This document shows positions 1 to 9,976 of a stretch of DNA of 64,000 bases, in pieces. Made by a program: the position numbers and the translations under genes. How positions within the stretch are numbered: position 1 is the first letter of the stretch; each line of letters starts with the position of its first letter. The notes beneath the pieces were generated by a model. The model had not been told where the DNA came from, searched no databases, and saw only the letters and a list, made by a program, of their open reading frames with translations. The DNA comes from Gimesia aquarii (GTDB taxonomy: Bacteria; Planctomycetota; Planctomycetia; Planctomycetales; Planctomycetaceae), in NCBI RefSeq assembly GCF_007748175.1, contig NZ_CP037422.1, positions 6,588,334-6,652,333 on the forward strand, in the 5' to 3' direction.

Positions 1-1349
1 GGTAATAAAAATAAATGGTGCTCAAGTAGAACTCCACTTCCATGAACTCCAATAAACTGTGTAAAGAACACAATAAATACATAGACTGCCAAAAGCGGTA
101 GTACGATGGTGCGACTCAACCAACGCCAGCCAAACCAGGCATTTTTTGTCCGGGAAGAAGCACGAAAATACACCCAGCCTAAGAGAAGTTTTGTGGGATA
201 AATGGTCGCCACAAAAATCAAAGTAATTCCCCAAACAGCATCACGGGGTAATGCAGCCACTTTAAACAGATACAACGGTAAAGACAATACAAAAACCACA
301 ATGATCGCCAACATCCATGCTATCGGCGTGCGTTTAAATTTGCTTCTGATCGCTCGCAATTCAAACATTGCAGAGAACCGATTCTCTGCTGCAAAATGAG
401 CCTGCAGCAAAGGCAACCAGCCAAGTACAATCACAAGACTCGCTCCTCCTAACAAGGTGATCAAGACGGAAATCCCTTTATTACTCTCAGGAGAACTGGT
501 AGCTGCTAACATCAACGAAGGAATGACCAACCATATGAACGCTCCCAGGAAACCTCGTAAGCCCAAAGAAAAATTCTCCCCCAGTTTGAGAGAGGCAACA
601 AATGAACTGACATTAAGCGCTGCCCTGTCGAAGTAACCACCAGCACGAATCTGTTTAATTAACCAAATCGCATTTTTGAGAGGACGAATAAAACAGGAAA
701 AAGTTCCTCCTCTTGCTAATGCAAGACAGAGATGAATCGAAATTAAAATGGATGCCAGTAATGTGAGAGCGTGTAATGTCTGGTCAGAAGGCCCACCCGG
801 TTCAATCAATCTGGCATCTGCAGCGGCTCCTGCAAGTAATAACAAAGGTATTAACCATAGTGTCACACCAATGACAATGGTTCCCATACGAGGGGCGATG
901 TCTAATAGAGGAAATGCCAGACGTATCTTGCCCGTGCGCGCGACGCGTCCTTCAACATCCAACAGATACCCTAAAGCGATAAAGTTGACTAAGGGAACAG
1001 CCGCAATCAGCGCTAGAAAAATAACCAGACAAAAAATTCCAAAAGTCATTCGCATCATCCAGAAGGCAGCTTTAATTGGATGACGAAATAGATGGGGAAA
1101 AGGGGGAATATTTCCTACAACTTCATCAGGATAAAACTGGTCAACCTCAATCGACTCAGCCTCAACTTCAACCTCTTCTGAAATAAAATCCTCTACTTCA
1201 AACGCAGTTACCAACTTGCCCGTTTGTGAATCCTCATAATCGTTATCTTGCGCGGAATTTTCGTTCACAAGATGCTCCGTCTGATTCTTAGAAATTCGGG
1301 ACGCTGATTTTAAATTTAAGGTTTTCCCAGAATCGGCATGGTTTTTCAA
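1..1349 (-). CDS. Multi-pass integral membrane protein of unknown family, C-terminus cut by window edge
   Basis: On the reverse strand one frame stays open from 1349 to the window edge (449 codons), although no suitable ATG exists. TTG at 1347-1349 is the best start because AGGTGA lies 4 bases upstream; GTG at 1266-1268 is an alternative. The first 90 residues or so are hydrophilic, with an acidic Glu/Val-rich stretch at about residues 51-70. After that come several hydrophobic membrane segments separated by short charged loops, one containing the phrase LLDVEGRVARTGKIRL. The rest of the protein is typical bilayer-spanning sequence (for example GWVYFRASSRTKNAWFGWRW between two hydrophobic stretches). 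I do not recognise the family and assign no function. It diverges from the DUF1549 gene across a 229-base gap. The coding frame is convincing; the start is less certain. Confidence 0.72.
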   Translation of the reverse strand, partial: MKNHADSGKTLNLKSASRISKNQTEHLVNENSAQDNDYEDSQTGKLVTAFEVEDFISEEVEVEAESIEVDQFYPDEVVGNIPPFPHLFRHPIKAAFWMMRMTFGIFCLVIFLALIAAVPLVNFIALGYLLDVEGRVARTGKIRLAFPLLDIAPRMGTIVIGVTLWLIPLLLLAGAAADARLIEPGGPSDQTLHALTLLASILISIHLCLALARGGTFSCFIRPLKNAIWLIKQIRAGGYFDRAALNVSSFVASLKLGENFSLGLRGFLGAFIWLVIPSLMLAATSSPESNKGISVLITLLGGASLVIVLGWLPLLQAHFAAENRFSAMFELRAIRSKFKRTPIAWMLAIIVVFVLSLPLYLFKVAALPRDAVWGITLIFVATIYPTKLLLGWVYFRASSRTKNAWFGWRWLSRTIVLPLLAVYVFIVFFTQFIGVHGSGVLLEHHLFLL

Positions 1350-1353
1350 AGTA

Positions 1354-1359
1354 TCACCT
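1354..1359 (-). promoter_or_regulatory. Shine-Dalgarno AGGTGA that decides a TTG start
   Basis: AGGTGA on the reverse strand sits 4 bases before the TTG at 1349. It is the main reason for choosing this start for the membrane protein, which has no usable ATG at its N-terminus. Confidence 0.5.
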
Positions 1360-1578
1360 GTGTATAGGTAAGTCCAACATATAACAGATATTTATCGCAG
1401 TATCGAGAATTAACACAGCAATATTCTCAGCAGCTCTCTTAATGGTACTCAGAAAAAAGTCCTAAGTTTCAATAATTGGCTGAAACTTTCGAATTACCGA
1501 TCTGGTATGATTACATGAAAGCGTGATTGAATCTCTCAACCGCTGCCTTGTCATTCACATTTATTCAGAGATCATTTC

Positions 1579-3219
1579 ATGAAGCAGAACATTCTCAAGT
1601 GGAAAGCTGTTTGCCTGCCGCTCTGTGTTGTAGCTCTGGTTATTACTCTGGTGACGTGGGCGTCAAGTAGCCCTATCAAGAACTCTCCCAAAGCTCCCGT
1701 GACCATAGAGGGAAACCCCTTCCAAAATACTGTGAAACAGGTTGATCAGTTTTTTGAAGATCAATGGTCAGAAAGCAACATCTCTGCATCAAAATCCACA
1801 GATGACCTTAACCAAATAAGAAGACTTTCCCTTGCCTTGCATGGAACTGTTCCCTCGTTGGAAGAAATCCGCGAGTTTGAACAAATGGAGGGAAACGATC
1901 GATTAGAACGCTGGACTCAAAAACTATTAGCAGACCGACGATTCGCCGATTACTTTTCTGAACGACTGGCCCGTGCTTTTGTAGGTGTAGACCAAGGTCA
2001 GTTTATCATATTCCGCCGTGATCGATTCAAAGCCTGGTTGAGCGAGCAGATTGAAGCGAATACACCGTATGATGAACTGGCAAAAACTCTGATTTCAGGA
2101 GAGGGTCTTTGGACCGGTGATCCCGAGACAAACTATATTACTGCCGCCTCTGCTGACGGAAATCTTGATCGTAATAAGTTAACCGGAAACACAGTACGCG
2201 CCTTTCTGGGACAGCGTATTGATTGTGCGCAATGCCATGACCATCCCTTTGACCACTGGAAACAATCCGACTTTGAAGGGCTCACCGCCTTTTATGGGCA
2301 AGTCGAAGTTCAACTATTTGGAGTCAGACAGAACGAAGATTTAAAATATGAAGTAGAAGATCGAGAAACATTGGAAAAACGTGTTGTTTCTCCTCAAGTT
2401 CCATTTCTTGATGAATGTCTGCCTCAAGAGGGAACGCTTCGCGAAAAACTGGCGGCCTGGGTAACACACCCTCAAAACCGAAGGTTTGAACGCGCTTCAG
2501 CGAATCGTATTTGGGGACTCTTATTTGGAGTCCCATATATTAACCCCGTTGATGACCTTCCAGCTCCGACAGACCTTTCGGAATTTCCTCCTGATGTACT
2601 CGATATTCTGGGGAAGGATTTTCGTGAAAACGGTTATGATATCAAACGGATGATTCAAATCATTGTTGCTTCAAAACCATTTCGGCTGTCTTCTCAATCA
2701 AAAAGTCCTGTATCTGAAGAAGAGGTAGAACGATTGAATGATTCCTGGGCTCTGTTTCCGCTAGTCCGATTACGTCCCGAACAAATTATCGGTTCGATGC
2801 TTCAGGCTTCGTCGTTAAAGACGATTGATCAGAACTCCAATTTATTTATGCGAGGTCGCCGGTTTTTCTCTGAAATCAACTTTATCAATGAATATGGTGA
2901 CTTGGGCAGTGATGAATTAAATGATTTCCCGGGAACGATTCCTCAGGCATTACTTAGAATGAATGGTGAATTTGCCCAGGATAACGGCACTGCTTCCCCA
3001 CTGAACTCCGTAGGACGCATAGCGGGATTAGATTTTTCAGACGAAAAACGAATTGAGACCTGTTTTTTAGTCTGTCTGACCCGTCCCCCCACCTCTTCTG
3101 AAAAAGACTACTTTTTAAAACAGTATCAGGCCACTCAGAATCAAAACGAACGTGTTAAAGTGACGGAAGACCTCTTTTGGTCTTTATATAATTCACCTGA
3201 ATTTTCCTGGAACCATTGA
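1579..3219 (+). CDS. DUF1549/DUF1553 domain protein (planctomycete cytochrome-like), membrane anchored
   Basis: 546 residues. Residues 8-31 form a hydrophobic N-terminal anchor or uncleaved signal. The DUF1549 region runs roughly from residue 52 to 245 and ends in the family signature CAQCHDHPFDHW (residues 216-227), which contains a CxxCH triad of the kind that binds c-type haem. DUF1553 follows at about 290-530, with the typical phrase ANRIWGLLFG. Most family members are 700-1000 residues and carry a PSCyt1 cytochrome domain or a concanavalin-like domain; this is a compact version with neither. The stop is 3 bases before the DUF1501 gene, a pairing found throughout Planctomycetes, so the two are surely co-transcribed. 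The biochemical role of the family is not established; an exported redox or polysaccharide-related function is often suggested. The family call is secure, the function is not. Confidence 0.9.
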   Translation: MKQNILKWKAVCLPLCVVALVITLVTWASSSPIKNSPKAPVTIEGNPFQNTVKQVDQFFEDQWSESNISASKSTDDLNQIRRLSLALHGTVPSLEEIREFEQMEGNDRLERWTQKLLADRRFADYFSERLARAFVGVDQGQFIIFRRDRFKAWLSEQIEANTPYDELAKTLISGEGLWTGDPETNYITAASADGNLDRNKLTGNTVRAFLGQRIDCAQCHDHPFDHWKQSDFEGLTAFYGQVEVQLFGVRQNEDLKYEVEDRETLEKRVVSPQVPFLDECLPQEGTLREKLAAWVTHPQNRRFERASANRIWGLLFGVPYINPVDDLPAPTDLSEFPPDVLDILGKDFRENGYDIKRMIQIIVASKPFRLSSQSKSPVSEEEVERLNDSWALFPLVRLRPEQIIGSMLQASSLKTIDQNSNLFMRGRRFFSEINFINEYGDLGSDELNDFPGTIPQALLRMNGEFAQDNGTASPLNSVGRIAGLDFSDEKRIETCFLVCLTRPPTSSEKDYFLKQYQATQNQNERVKVTEDLFWSLYNSPEFSWNH

Positions 3220-3222
3220 GCC

Positions 3223-4491
3223 ATGTTTGATCCCATCTCTCTATCAGGCAAAATGAATCGCCGCGACTTATGTAAAATTGCTGTTGGTAGCACGCTCTCA
3301 TTTGCACTACCCGGTTTCGATTTCAAAGCAGCTGAAAAACGCGGCCCAGAACGGCGGAAATCGGTCATCATCCTTTGGATGGGAGGCGGCCCTAGCCAGT
3401 TAGAGACCTGGGATCCTCATCCCGGCACAAAAATTGGCGGTCCAGGAAAAGCAATTAAAACGACAATGCCCGGACTACAAATTTCCGATATGTATCCGCT
3501 GCTCGCCGAACAGATCGAATCCATGTCAGTCATTCGCTCCATGGTCTCAAAAGAAGGCGATCACGAGCGCGGAACAAAATACTTCAAAACGGGTTACCGC
3601 CCTGAACCAACAACAGTCTACCCTGCACTCGGTGCGGTTATCACACATCAAGCCCCTAACCCAGATCTTGAAATACCTCAACATATTTCTTTAGGTAACA
3701 CTGAATTCCCAGCACGCGGCGGCTATCTCGGAGGACATCTGGATGCATTCCGTGTTCGTGATCCTGGAAAAAACATTGGTAACATGCGCGCCCGTGTTGA
3801 ACCGCCAAGACAAAATCGACGACTGGAAAATTTAAATATTGTCTCCCAGGCATTCCAAAAGGGGAGAACAATCCAAACGCAAAAAACATTGCACCAATCA
3901 ACGATCGATCGTGCTTTGACAATGATGAGTTCTGAACAACTCAACGCATTAGAAATTGACAAAGAGCCGGAGTCTGTTCGTAAAGCCTACGGAGATTCTC
4001 CCTTTGGACGAGGTTGTTTGGTGGCACGTAGGCTCGTTGAACAAGGAGTCCATTCTATTGAGGTCAACCTTCGTGGCTGGGACAGCCACGCGAATAATTA
4101 CACGGGACACCAAACTCAGGCCGCGATGCTTGACCCTGGATTTTCAAGTTTGTTAAAAGATCTCAAAGCCAGAGACCTTTTGGATTCTACTATTGTTTTG
4201 TGTATTGGCGAGTTCGGCAGAACTCCCAAAATCAATCCGTTGGACGGTCGAGACCATTGGCCTACCGGGTTTTCCTGTATCGTGGGAGGTGGAGGCATCA
4301 AAGGTAATGTGATCATTGGAGAAACGGACCCTACAGGCAAAGAAAAGAAACCAGCAGAACCAGTTCAAATTCAGGATTTGTACGCCACTATTCTCCAAAA
4401 ATTGAATATCGACTATACCAAAGAGTTAATCTCACCCATTGGTCGTCCACTGGCACTCAGCGATGGAAATCCTATCAAAAAACTGATTTAA
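3223..4491 (+). CDS. DUF1501 domain protein (sulfatase-like fold), Tat-type signal
   Basis: 422 residues. The N-terminus has a twin-arginine-like signal: MNRRDLCKIA (residues 11-20) followed by a hydrophobic stretch and LPGFDFKAA. Translation could therefore begin at 3223 or at the internal ATG at residue 11. The body shows the DUF1501 landmarks: SVIILWMGGGPSQLETWDPH near residue 47, the phrase GDHERGTKYFKTGYRP, VNLRGWDSHANN around residue 280, and FGRTPKINPLDGRDHWP near residue 325. DUF1501 proteins are distant relatives of the alkaline phosphatase/sulfatase superfamily and are almost always encoded beside DUF1549/DUF1553 genes, as here (3 bases apart). This one is probably folded in the cytoplasm and exported. 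Substrate unknown. Confidence 0.9.
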   Translation: MFDPISLSGKMNRRDLCKIAVGSTLSFALPGFDFKAAEKRGPERRKSVIILWMGGGPSQLETWDPHPGTKIGGPGKAIKTTMPGLQISDMYPLLAEQIESMSVIRSMVSKEGDHERGTKYFKTGYRPEPTTVYPALGAVITHQAPNPDLEIPQHISLGNTEFPARGGYLGGHLDAFRVRDPGKNIGNMRARVEPPRQNRRLENLNIVSQAFQKGRTIQTQKTLHQSTIDRALTMMSSEQLNALEIDKEPESVRKAYGDSPFGRGCLVARRLVEQGVHSIEVNLRGWDSHANNYTGHQTQAAMLDPGFSSLLKDLKARDLLDSTIVLCIGEFGRTPKINPLDGRDHWPTGFSCIVGGGGIKGNVIIGETDPTGKEKKPAEPVQIQDLYATILQKLNIDYTKELISPIGRPLALSDGNPIKKLI

Positions 4492-4587
4492 ATTTGTTAA
4501 ATTAATCTTCAAAAAACTCTGTTCACTAGATAGAAATTCCACCAAAACTCGAAAAAGACTTGCCTGAGAGAGTAATTCCCTCTAATT

Positions 4588-4630
4588 TGATGAAATAACG
4601 AAACCAGCCTGCGAGATCGTTGTTTCATTA
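4588..4630. promoter_or_regulatory. Inverted repeat, possible hairpin between DUF1501 and PQQ genes
   Basis: ATGAAATAACGA (4590-4601) pairs with TCGTTGTTTCAT (4617-4628) across a 15-base loop. There is one G-U wobble inside the 12-pair stem, and it can be extended outward by two further pairs. It lies about 100 bases after the DUF1501 stop and about 45 bases before the PQQ gene. No T-run follows on the plus strand, so a simple intrinsic terminator is unlikely. An operator, an RNA-stabilising hairpin or an attenuator-like element is possible. Confidence 0.4.
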
Positions 4631-4676
4631 CTTAGCATGAAATCTCCTTCCTTCGACTTTTCAATGGAATTTGAAC

Positions 4677-5951
4677 ATGAACCGCGTTTGCTCTTTAGTG
4701 ATTCTGTTATTCATCTCTTCAATCGGAAGTATTTCTGAGTCTCAAGCAGCAGACTGGTCACAGTTTCGTGGGCCATCCGGAAATGGCATTTCTACTTCAA
4801 CTGGTCTACCCACTGAGTGGAGTGCTGACAAAAATATCATTTGGAAAACAAAGCTTCCCGGCCATGGATCTTCCAGCCCCGTGTTATTCGGCAATCAAGT
4901 CTTCCTCACTGCTTACTCGGGGTATGGCTTGAAAGTTGACGATGAAAGTAACCCGAATGAATTGCGATTACACGTGATTGCTGTCAACCGTGAGAACGGC
5001 GAAATCATGTGGGATGAATCGGTTCCTCCCTTGAATCAGGTTCAGAAAATCACAAAACGAATCGTCGACCATGGCTATGCCAGTGGTACGCCTGCCTGCG
5101 ATGAAACCGGAGTCTATGCGTTTTTTGGAACATCGGGCGTTGTTGCTTACGACTTAAAAGGCAAACTCAAATGGAGAGCCGATGTCGGTGATGGGACAGC
5201 TGGCTTTGGCTCTGCCTCTTCACCGATTCTCTACAAAGACTTTGTCATTGTGAATGCCAGCATAGAAAGTGACACAGTTTATGCTTTACATAAAAAAACG
5301 GGTGATGTTGCCTGGAAAGCAGAAAATATTGTGAAGGCTTGGACCACTCCCACGATTGTGGATTTGCCAAATGGAAAACAGGAATTGGTTGTCAATCAGA
5401 AATATCAGATTCTAGGATTTGATCCTGATACCGGTGAAAAGCTGTGGACTTGTGAAGGAATCCAAGACTATGTCGTACCAGTTGTGATTCAAAACGAGGG
5501 AATTCTCTACTGTTTGGGAGGTCGTAGTAATCGCAGCATTGCCCTTCGTCCCGGCGGGCGTGGTGATGTCACAAAAACACACAAGCTCTGGGAAGTAAAT
5601 GTCGGTGCTAACGTAACTTCGCCCGTTTATTACAGTGGTCATCTCTACTGGGCCAGTGACCGTGGAATTGCCTTTTGTTTGAATGCCGAAAACGGAGAAG
5701 TTGTTTACAAAAATCGCCTTCCCACTAAAGGACGACTCTACGCGTCCATTGTCCTGGCCGATGAGAAACTTTATATCACTACCCGTGATAACGGAGTTGT
5801 TGTTTTGAAAGCAGTACCTGAATATCAAGAACTGGCTCGCAACGAAATCGAGACTGATGAAAACCTGTTCAACGCCTCACCTGCCATCAGTGATGGTAGT
5901 ATTTACCTGCGAACCAATGACTATCTCTATCGGATTGCAAATAGGAATTAA
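4677..5951 (+). CDS. Secreted PQQ-type beta-propeller protein (outer membrane protein assembly BamB-like fold)
   Basis: About 424 residues. I take ATG at 4677 rather than the upstream in-frame TTG at 4671, because a GGA lies about 9 bases before it. Residues 1-24 are a Sec signal peptide ending in SESQAA. The mature protein begins with ADWSQFRGPSGNG, the usual start of planctomycete PQQ-repeat proteins. Several beta-propeller blades follow, each with a Gly-rich turn and Trp, as in NRENGEIMWDESV, LKGKLKWRADVGDG, KKTGDVAWKAEN and PDTGEKLWTCEG. There is no sign of a quinoprotein dehydrogenase active site, so the fold may serve a structural or binding role in the periplasm. It stands alone between DUF1501 and tyrA on the same strand. 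Confidence 0.88.
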   Translation: MNRVCSLVILLFISSIGSISESQAADWSQFRGPSGNGISTSTGLPTEWSADKNIIWKTKLPGHGSSSPVLFGNQVFLTAYSGYGLKVDDESNPNELRLHVIAVNRENGEIMWDESVPPLNQVQKITKRIVDHGYASGTPACDETGVYAFFGTSGVVAYDLKGKLKWRADVGDGTAGFGSASSPILYKDFVIVNASIESDTVYALHKKTGDVAWKAENIVKAWTTPTIVDLPNGKQELVVNQKYQILGFDPDTGEKLWTCEGIQDYVVPVVIQNEGILYCLGGRSNRSIALRPGGRGDVTKTHKLWEVNVGANVTSPVYYSGHLYWASDRGIAFCLNAENGEVVYKNRLPTKGRLYASIVLADEKLYITTRDNGVVVLKAVPEYQELARNEIETDENLFNASPAISDGSIYLRTNDYLYRIANRN

Positions 5952-6070
5952 AAGCAACACAAGAGATTTCGATTAAACCACTTACAACATTGTAAGACTT
6001 TTCGATCAGGCCATCGATACTGATATCAAGCTGCTGGAAATCCCAATTCAGGGCTTCTACAATACGAGGC

Positions 6071-6946
6071 ATGACTGAACCAATCATAAGAAATTCATCT
6101 CTCTTTAAAACAATCGGCATCGTCGGAGTTGGTCTCCTTGGAGGCTCTATTGCCGCAGCCGCACGCAAGAGAAAATTAGCAGAGACCATCTTGGGAGCAG
6201 GGCGAAATCCCTCTCGGATGCGCGCTGCTCAACACTCTGGGCTCTTAGATCGTGGCACGACCAACATCGCCGAAACCTCAGCACAATCAGATTTAGTGAT
6301 TGTTTGTACGCCCGTAAACCATATTGCTCATTTTATTCGAACTGTCGCACGAAACAGCCGGCCCGGAACGATTATCACTGATGTCGGAAGCACGAAACAA
6401 CATATCTGTGAGGAACTCTACGGAACTCTTCCCGAAGGAGTGACGTTTGTTGCTTCCCACCCTTTAGCAGGTTCTGAAAAGACGGGTTTTGAATTCTCAG
6501 ATCCTGAACTGTTTCAGAACCGCTCTTGCGTCGTAACCCCCGTCGATTCACTACCCCAAGAGGCCGTTAACAAGGTTATACAATTCTGGGAAGCGCTTGG
6601 GATGAGTGTACTCAAGACTTCTCCACAAAAACATGACCAAATCCTGGCCGAAACCAGCCATTTACCTCACGTGGTTTCTTCTGCTTTGGCAAGTACACTT
6701 GCAGCTGAAAATCGGAAATTTACTTCGACCGGTTTTCGTGACACGACCAGAATCGCCGCCGGCGATCCTTCACTCTGGGTTGACATACTCTTAAACAATA
6801 GAGAGTCCATCGTGTCAAGCATCGATAAATACACTCAATCATTGCAATCATTAAGAAACGCCATCGATAACAATGATGAAAATGAACTTCGTTTACTTCT
6901 GCAAGATGGTAAAAGGAACCATGATGCATTAAATTCATCTCAGTAA
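6071..6946 (+). CDS. tyrA: Prephenate dehydrogenase (tyrosine biosynthesis)
   Basis: 291 residues. A cytoplasmic enzyme that converts prephenate to 4-hydroxyphenylpyruvate with NAD(P)+. The Rossmann nucleotide-binding motif is GIVGVGLLGGS, with the GxGxxG glycines at 19, 21 and 24. The segment TDVGSTKQHICEEL and the substrate-binding phrase ASHPLAGSEKTGFEFS follow in family order, then SHLPHVVSSALAS and GFRDTTRIAAGDPSLW in the C-terminal helical dimerisation domain. It is a monofunctional form of usual length, with neither a chorismate mutase nor an ACT domain visible. The start at 6071 has GAGG just upstream, with tight spacing. It is 108 bases before purL, so both are probably housekeeping genes; co-transcription is possible but not shown. 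Confidence 0.92.
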   Translation: MTEPIIRNSSLFKTIGIVGVGLLGGSIAAAARKRKLAETILGAGRNPSRMRAAQHSGLLDRGTTNIAETSAQSDLVIVCTPVNHIAHFIRTVARNSRPGTIITDVGSTKQHICEELYGTLPEGVTFVASHPLAGSEKTGFEFSDPELFQNRSCVVTPVDSLPQEAVNKVIQFWEALGMSVLKTSPQKHDQILAETSHLPHVVSSALASTLAAENRKFTSTGFRDTTRIAAGDPSLWVDILLNNRESIVSSIDKYTQSLQSLRNAIDNNDENELRLLLQDGKRNHDALNSSQ

Positions 6947-7054
6947 TGGAACTATCTACTCAATTCTCTCAAACACGATTCAATTCAACGGATCAGAAAA
7001 AACGGACCTAAAAAGAGTCGCCTGTTTTTCTGACTTGATCAAACCATAATTGGA

Positions 7055-9976
7055 ATGAACATGCTTTGCGAAGTCGAAATCAAACCTGCCAAAAACCAGA
7101 TAGACCGTGAGGGAGCTCGAATCCTTAAAGAGTGCCAGGTCCTTGGTACAAATTCTATTCGTTCGATTCAGACGGCACACTCTTATCTTCTGGAAGGTGA
7201 ATTAAACCAAAACGGGCTGGAAAAAATTGCCCAGTCTCTGCTGTCAGATCCAATTGTGGAAACATTTGAAATTCGAATTCTATCGAGCAATTCCACTGAC
7301 TTATCAGATCCCGATCAATTACTAAGTGTACTCTTCAAACCAGGAGTCACAGACAATGTCGCCAACAGTGCACGGCAAGCGATTCATGACCTGGGTCTCT
7401 CTGTTGAAAACGTGGCAACATGTCGTAAATACTGGATCAATTCGGATGCAGCATCTGAAGAAATTGATCGGATGGCTGCAAAGATACTTTCGAATGATGC
7501 CATCGAATATGTCGTTCGTGGCCCTCTGAAAATGGATAGTATCAAACTGGGTAGCGAATATACCTTCGAACTGGTCACGGTCCCGATACGTTCGATGAAT
7601 GACAACCAACTGGAAACACTCAGTCGTGAAGGACAGCTTTACTTAAATTTGACTGAGATGCAAACCATTAAAAACTACTATGTCGATCAGGTAAAAGATC
7701 CCACTGACATTGAGCTGGAAAGTCTCGCTCAAACTTGGAGTGAACACTGTTCGCATAAAACCTTGGCTGGCCGTATTCATTTTCGCGATGGTGAACGAGA
7801 CATTCATTTTGAAAATATGCTTAAAGAGACCATCTTTGACGCCACAACAAAAATCCGAAAAACTCTGGGGGATCAAGACTGGTGTGTGAGTGTCTTTGCC
7901 GACAATGCCGGTGTGATCACATTTGATGATAAACAAGATGTCTGTTTTAAAGTCGAAACTCACAATCACCCCTCAGCCCTGGAACCCTACGGTGGTGCCA
8001 ATACCGGGTTAGGTGGAGTAATTCGCGATCCACTGGGAACAGGATTGGGAGGAAAACCAGTTTGTAACACCGATGTTTTCTGTTTCGCTCCACCTGAGAT
8101 TTCTTATGAAGATCTTCCCGCTGGTGTTTTGCATCCCAAAGCCGTCGCTACAGGGGTGGTTTCAGGTGTACGTGATTATGGAAACCGGATGGGAATTCCC
8201 ACAGTCAACGGTGCTGTTTACTTTGATGAACGCTATCTCGGGAATCCGCTCGTTTACTGTGGTAACGTTGCAATGTTACCGGTGGGAAAATCAGCTAAGC
8301 AGAAAGTACAACCGGGGCATTATATCGTTGCTGTAGGAGGACGCACTGGCCGAGATGGCATTCACGGCGCCACCTTTTCCTCTGCCGAATTGACTTCAGA
8401 GAGTGAAACACTCTCCGGAGGCGCCGTACAAATTGGGAATGCGATCACGGAAAAAATGACCATGGATGTCATCCTGGAAGCACGAGATAAATCATTATTT
8501 TCAGCGATTACTGACTGCGGCGCAGGCGGTTTTAGTAGTGCTGTCGGCGAAATGGGGGAAGACACGGGAGCGGAAGTCTGGTTGGATCAGTGCCCGTTGA
8601 AGTATGCCGGACTTTCTTATACGGAAATTTGGATCTCTGAGGCACAAGAAAGAATGGTACTGGCTGTCCCTCCTGAAAACTGGGAAGAGTTTGAACAAGT
8701 CTGTTCGAGCGAAGGGGTTGAAGCATCAATCATCGGAAAATTCACAGATACACATCGACTTGTGCTGAAATACCAGGATCAAGTCGTTGGTGATCTGGAA
8801 ATGTCCTTTTTGCATGATGGACGTCCCCCTGTAATTCGTGATGCAGTCTATAAAACACCTGCGTTTGTTCCATTAACTCCTTCCGAAAAAGAGAACTACA
8901 GCAAAGATCTAAAATTGATTTTAGGCTCGCTGAATGTCTGCAGCAAAGAATGGATCATTCGCCAATACGATCAGGAAGTCCAAGCTGGTAGTGTGATTAA
9001 ACCATTGGTGGGGATCCAGAATGATGGCCCCTCAGATGCAGCTGTTGTCCGTCCCGATCTTTCCTCTGTGCGTGGTCTAGTAATTTCTTGTGGAATGAAT
9101 CCACGTTATGGAGATTTCAACACACACTGGATGGCGGCATCAGCAATTGATGAAGCGATAAGAAATTGTGTGGCTGTAGGAGCAGATCCAGAAAAGATCG
9201 CTATTCTCGATAATTTCTGCTGGGGAAATACGGACCGTCCAGAAACTCTGGGAAGCCTGGTAGCTGCTGCGCTTGCCTGTCAGGAATTCTCTATCGCATA
9301 TGGCTCCCCCTTTATCAGCGGAAAAGACAGCCTGTATAACGAGTTTTCATATGAAAACGAACAAGGTGAGAAAGAGACGGTTGCGATCCCACCTTCGCTC
9401 TTGATTAGTGCCATCGGACAAATTGACGATGTAAGCAAAGCAGTCACGATGGATCTCAAAGCCCCAGGCAATCGTATTTTCCTCGTTGGTTCAACTCAGG
9501 ACGAACTGGGAGGGAGTCACTTTGCTCTCGTGAATCATTTGGAAGGGGGTGAAGTTCCGCAGGTCGACAAAGAACAAGCCCCGGAAGTATTCAGGGCGCT
9601 ACATGCAGCGATGCAAAAGCAACTAATAAGAAGTTGCCATGATTTAAGTGAAGGAGGCCTGGCAGTCGCAGCGGCTGAAATGTCGTTTGCAGGTGGATAT
9701 GGAATGAAGCTGGATGTTGCTCGACTTCCTGAAGCACTGGAGCTTTCGACTGCCAGCTTACTTTTCTCAGAAAGTAATACGCGGTTTCTGATTGAAGTTG
9801 AGTCAGACAAAATTGAAGCACTACAACCTTGCTTTAATGATTTACCTCTGGTTGAAATTGGTGAAGTTGTCAGTAACAGTCAGTTCACTGTCAGAGGGAA
9901 ATCAGGAAAAACGGCCATTGATGTCGGCTTAGATGAGCTAAAAGCAGCTTGGAAAAACCCACTGGACTGGGACTGA
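7055..9976 (+). CDS. purL: Phosphoribosylformylglycinamidine synthase, PurL with fused tandem PurS-like domains
   Basis: 973 residues; catalyses ATP-dependent amination of FGAR to FGAM in purine synthesis. Signatures include [10 protein letters not shown] (about residue 227), [19 protein letters not shown] (about 300) for nucleotide/substrate binding, [16 protein letters not shown], and the second half-domain [10 protein letters not shown] and [17 protein letters not shown]. The first 180 residues are made of two PurS-like units, residues 1-75 and about 95-175 (the second contains [20 protein letters not shown]). Bacillus-type PurL is about 740 residues with separate PurS and PurQ. Enterobacterial PurL is about 1300, with a PurS-dimer-like head and a C-terminal glutaminase. 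This protein has the head but ends at NPLDWD with no glutaminase, so a separate PurQ must supply ammonia from outside the window. Two start ATGs (7055 and 7061) are equally acceptable. Confidence 0.95.
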   Translation: MNMLCEVEIKPAKNQIDREGARILKECQVLGTNSIRSIQTAHSYLLEGELNQNGLEKIAQSLLSDPIVETFEIRILSSNSTDLSDPDQLLSVLFKPGVTDNVANSARQAIHDLGLSVENVATCRKYWINSDAASEEIDRMAAKILSNDAIEYVVRGPLKMDSIKLGSEYTFELVTVPIRSMNDNQLETLSREGQLYLNLTEMQTIKNYYVDQVKDPTDIELESLAQTWSEHCSHKTLAGRIHFRDGERDIHFENMLKETIFDATTKIRKTLGDQDWCVSVFADNAGVITFDDKQDVCFKVETHNHPSALEPYGGANTGLGGVIRDPLGTGLGGKPVCNTDVFCFAPPEISYEDLPAGVLHPKAVATGVVSGVRDYGNRMGIPTVNGAVYFDERYLGNPLVYCGNVAMLPVGKSAKQKVQPGHYIVAVGGRTGRDGIHGATFSSAELTSESETLSGGAVQIGNAITEKMTMDVILEARDKSLFSAITDCGAGGFSSAVGEMGEDTGAEVWLDQCPLKYAGLSYTEIWISEAQERMVLAVPPENWEEFEQVCSSEGVEASIIGKFTDTHRLVLKYQDQVVGDLEMSFLHDGRPPVIRDAVYKTPAFVPLTPSEKENYSKDLKLILGSLNVCSKEWIIRQYDQEVQAGSVIKPLVGIQNDGPSDAAVVRPDLSSVRGLVISCGMNPRYGDFNTHWMAASAIDEAIRNCVAVGADPEKIAILDNFCWGNTDRPETLGSLVAAALACQEFSIAYGSPFISGKDSLYNEFSYENEQGEKETVAIPPSLLISAIGQIDDVSKAVTMDLKAPGNRIFLVGSTQDELGGSHFALVNHLEGGEVPQVDKEQAPEVFRALHAAMQKQLIRSCHDLSEGGLAVAAAEMSFAGGYGMKLDVARLPEALELSTASLLFSESNTRFLIEVESDKIEALQPCFNDLPLVEIGEVVSNSQFTVRGKSGKTAIDVGLDELKAAWKNPLDWD

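Noticed and set aside
748-1083. Plus-strand open frame of 111 codons
   Set aside because: It lies opposite the membrane protein gene read on the reverse strand, is rich in Arg/Asn/Thr without any fold signature, and the reverse frame is clearly the coding one.
5887-6189. Reverse-strand open frame of 100 codons across the tyrA start
   Set aside because: It overlaps the end of the PQQ gene and the well-supported N-terminus of tyrA, has no recognisable motif or ribosome site, and its composition looks like an antisense shadow.
7322-7969. Several reverse-strand frames of about 60-110 codons opposite purL
   Set aside because: purL is conserved over this whole stretch, so these are antisense shadows.
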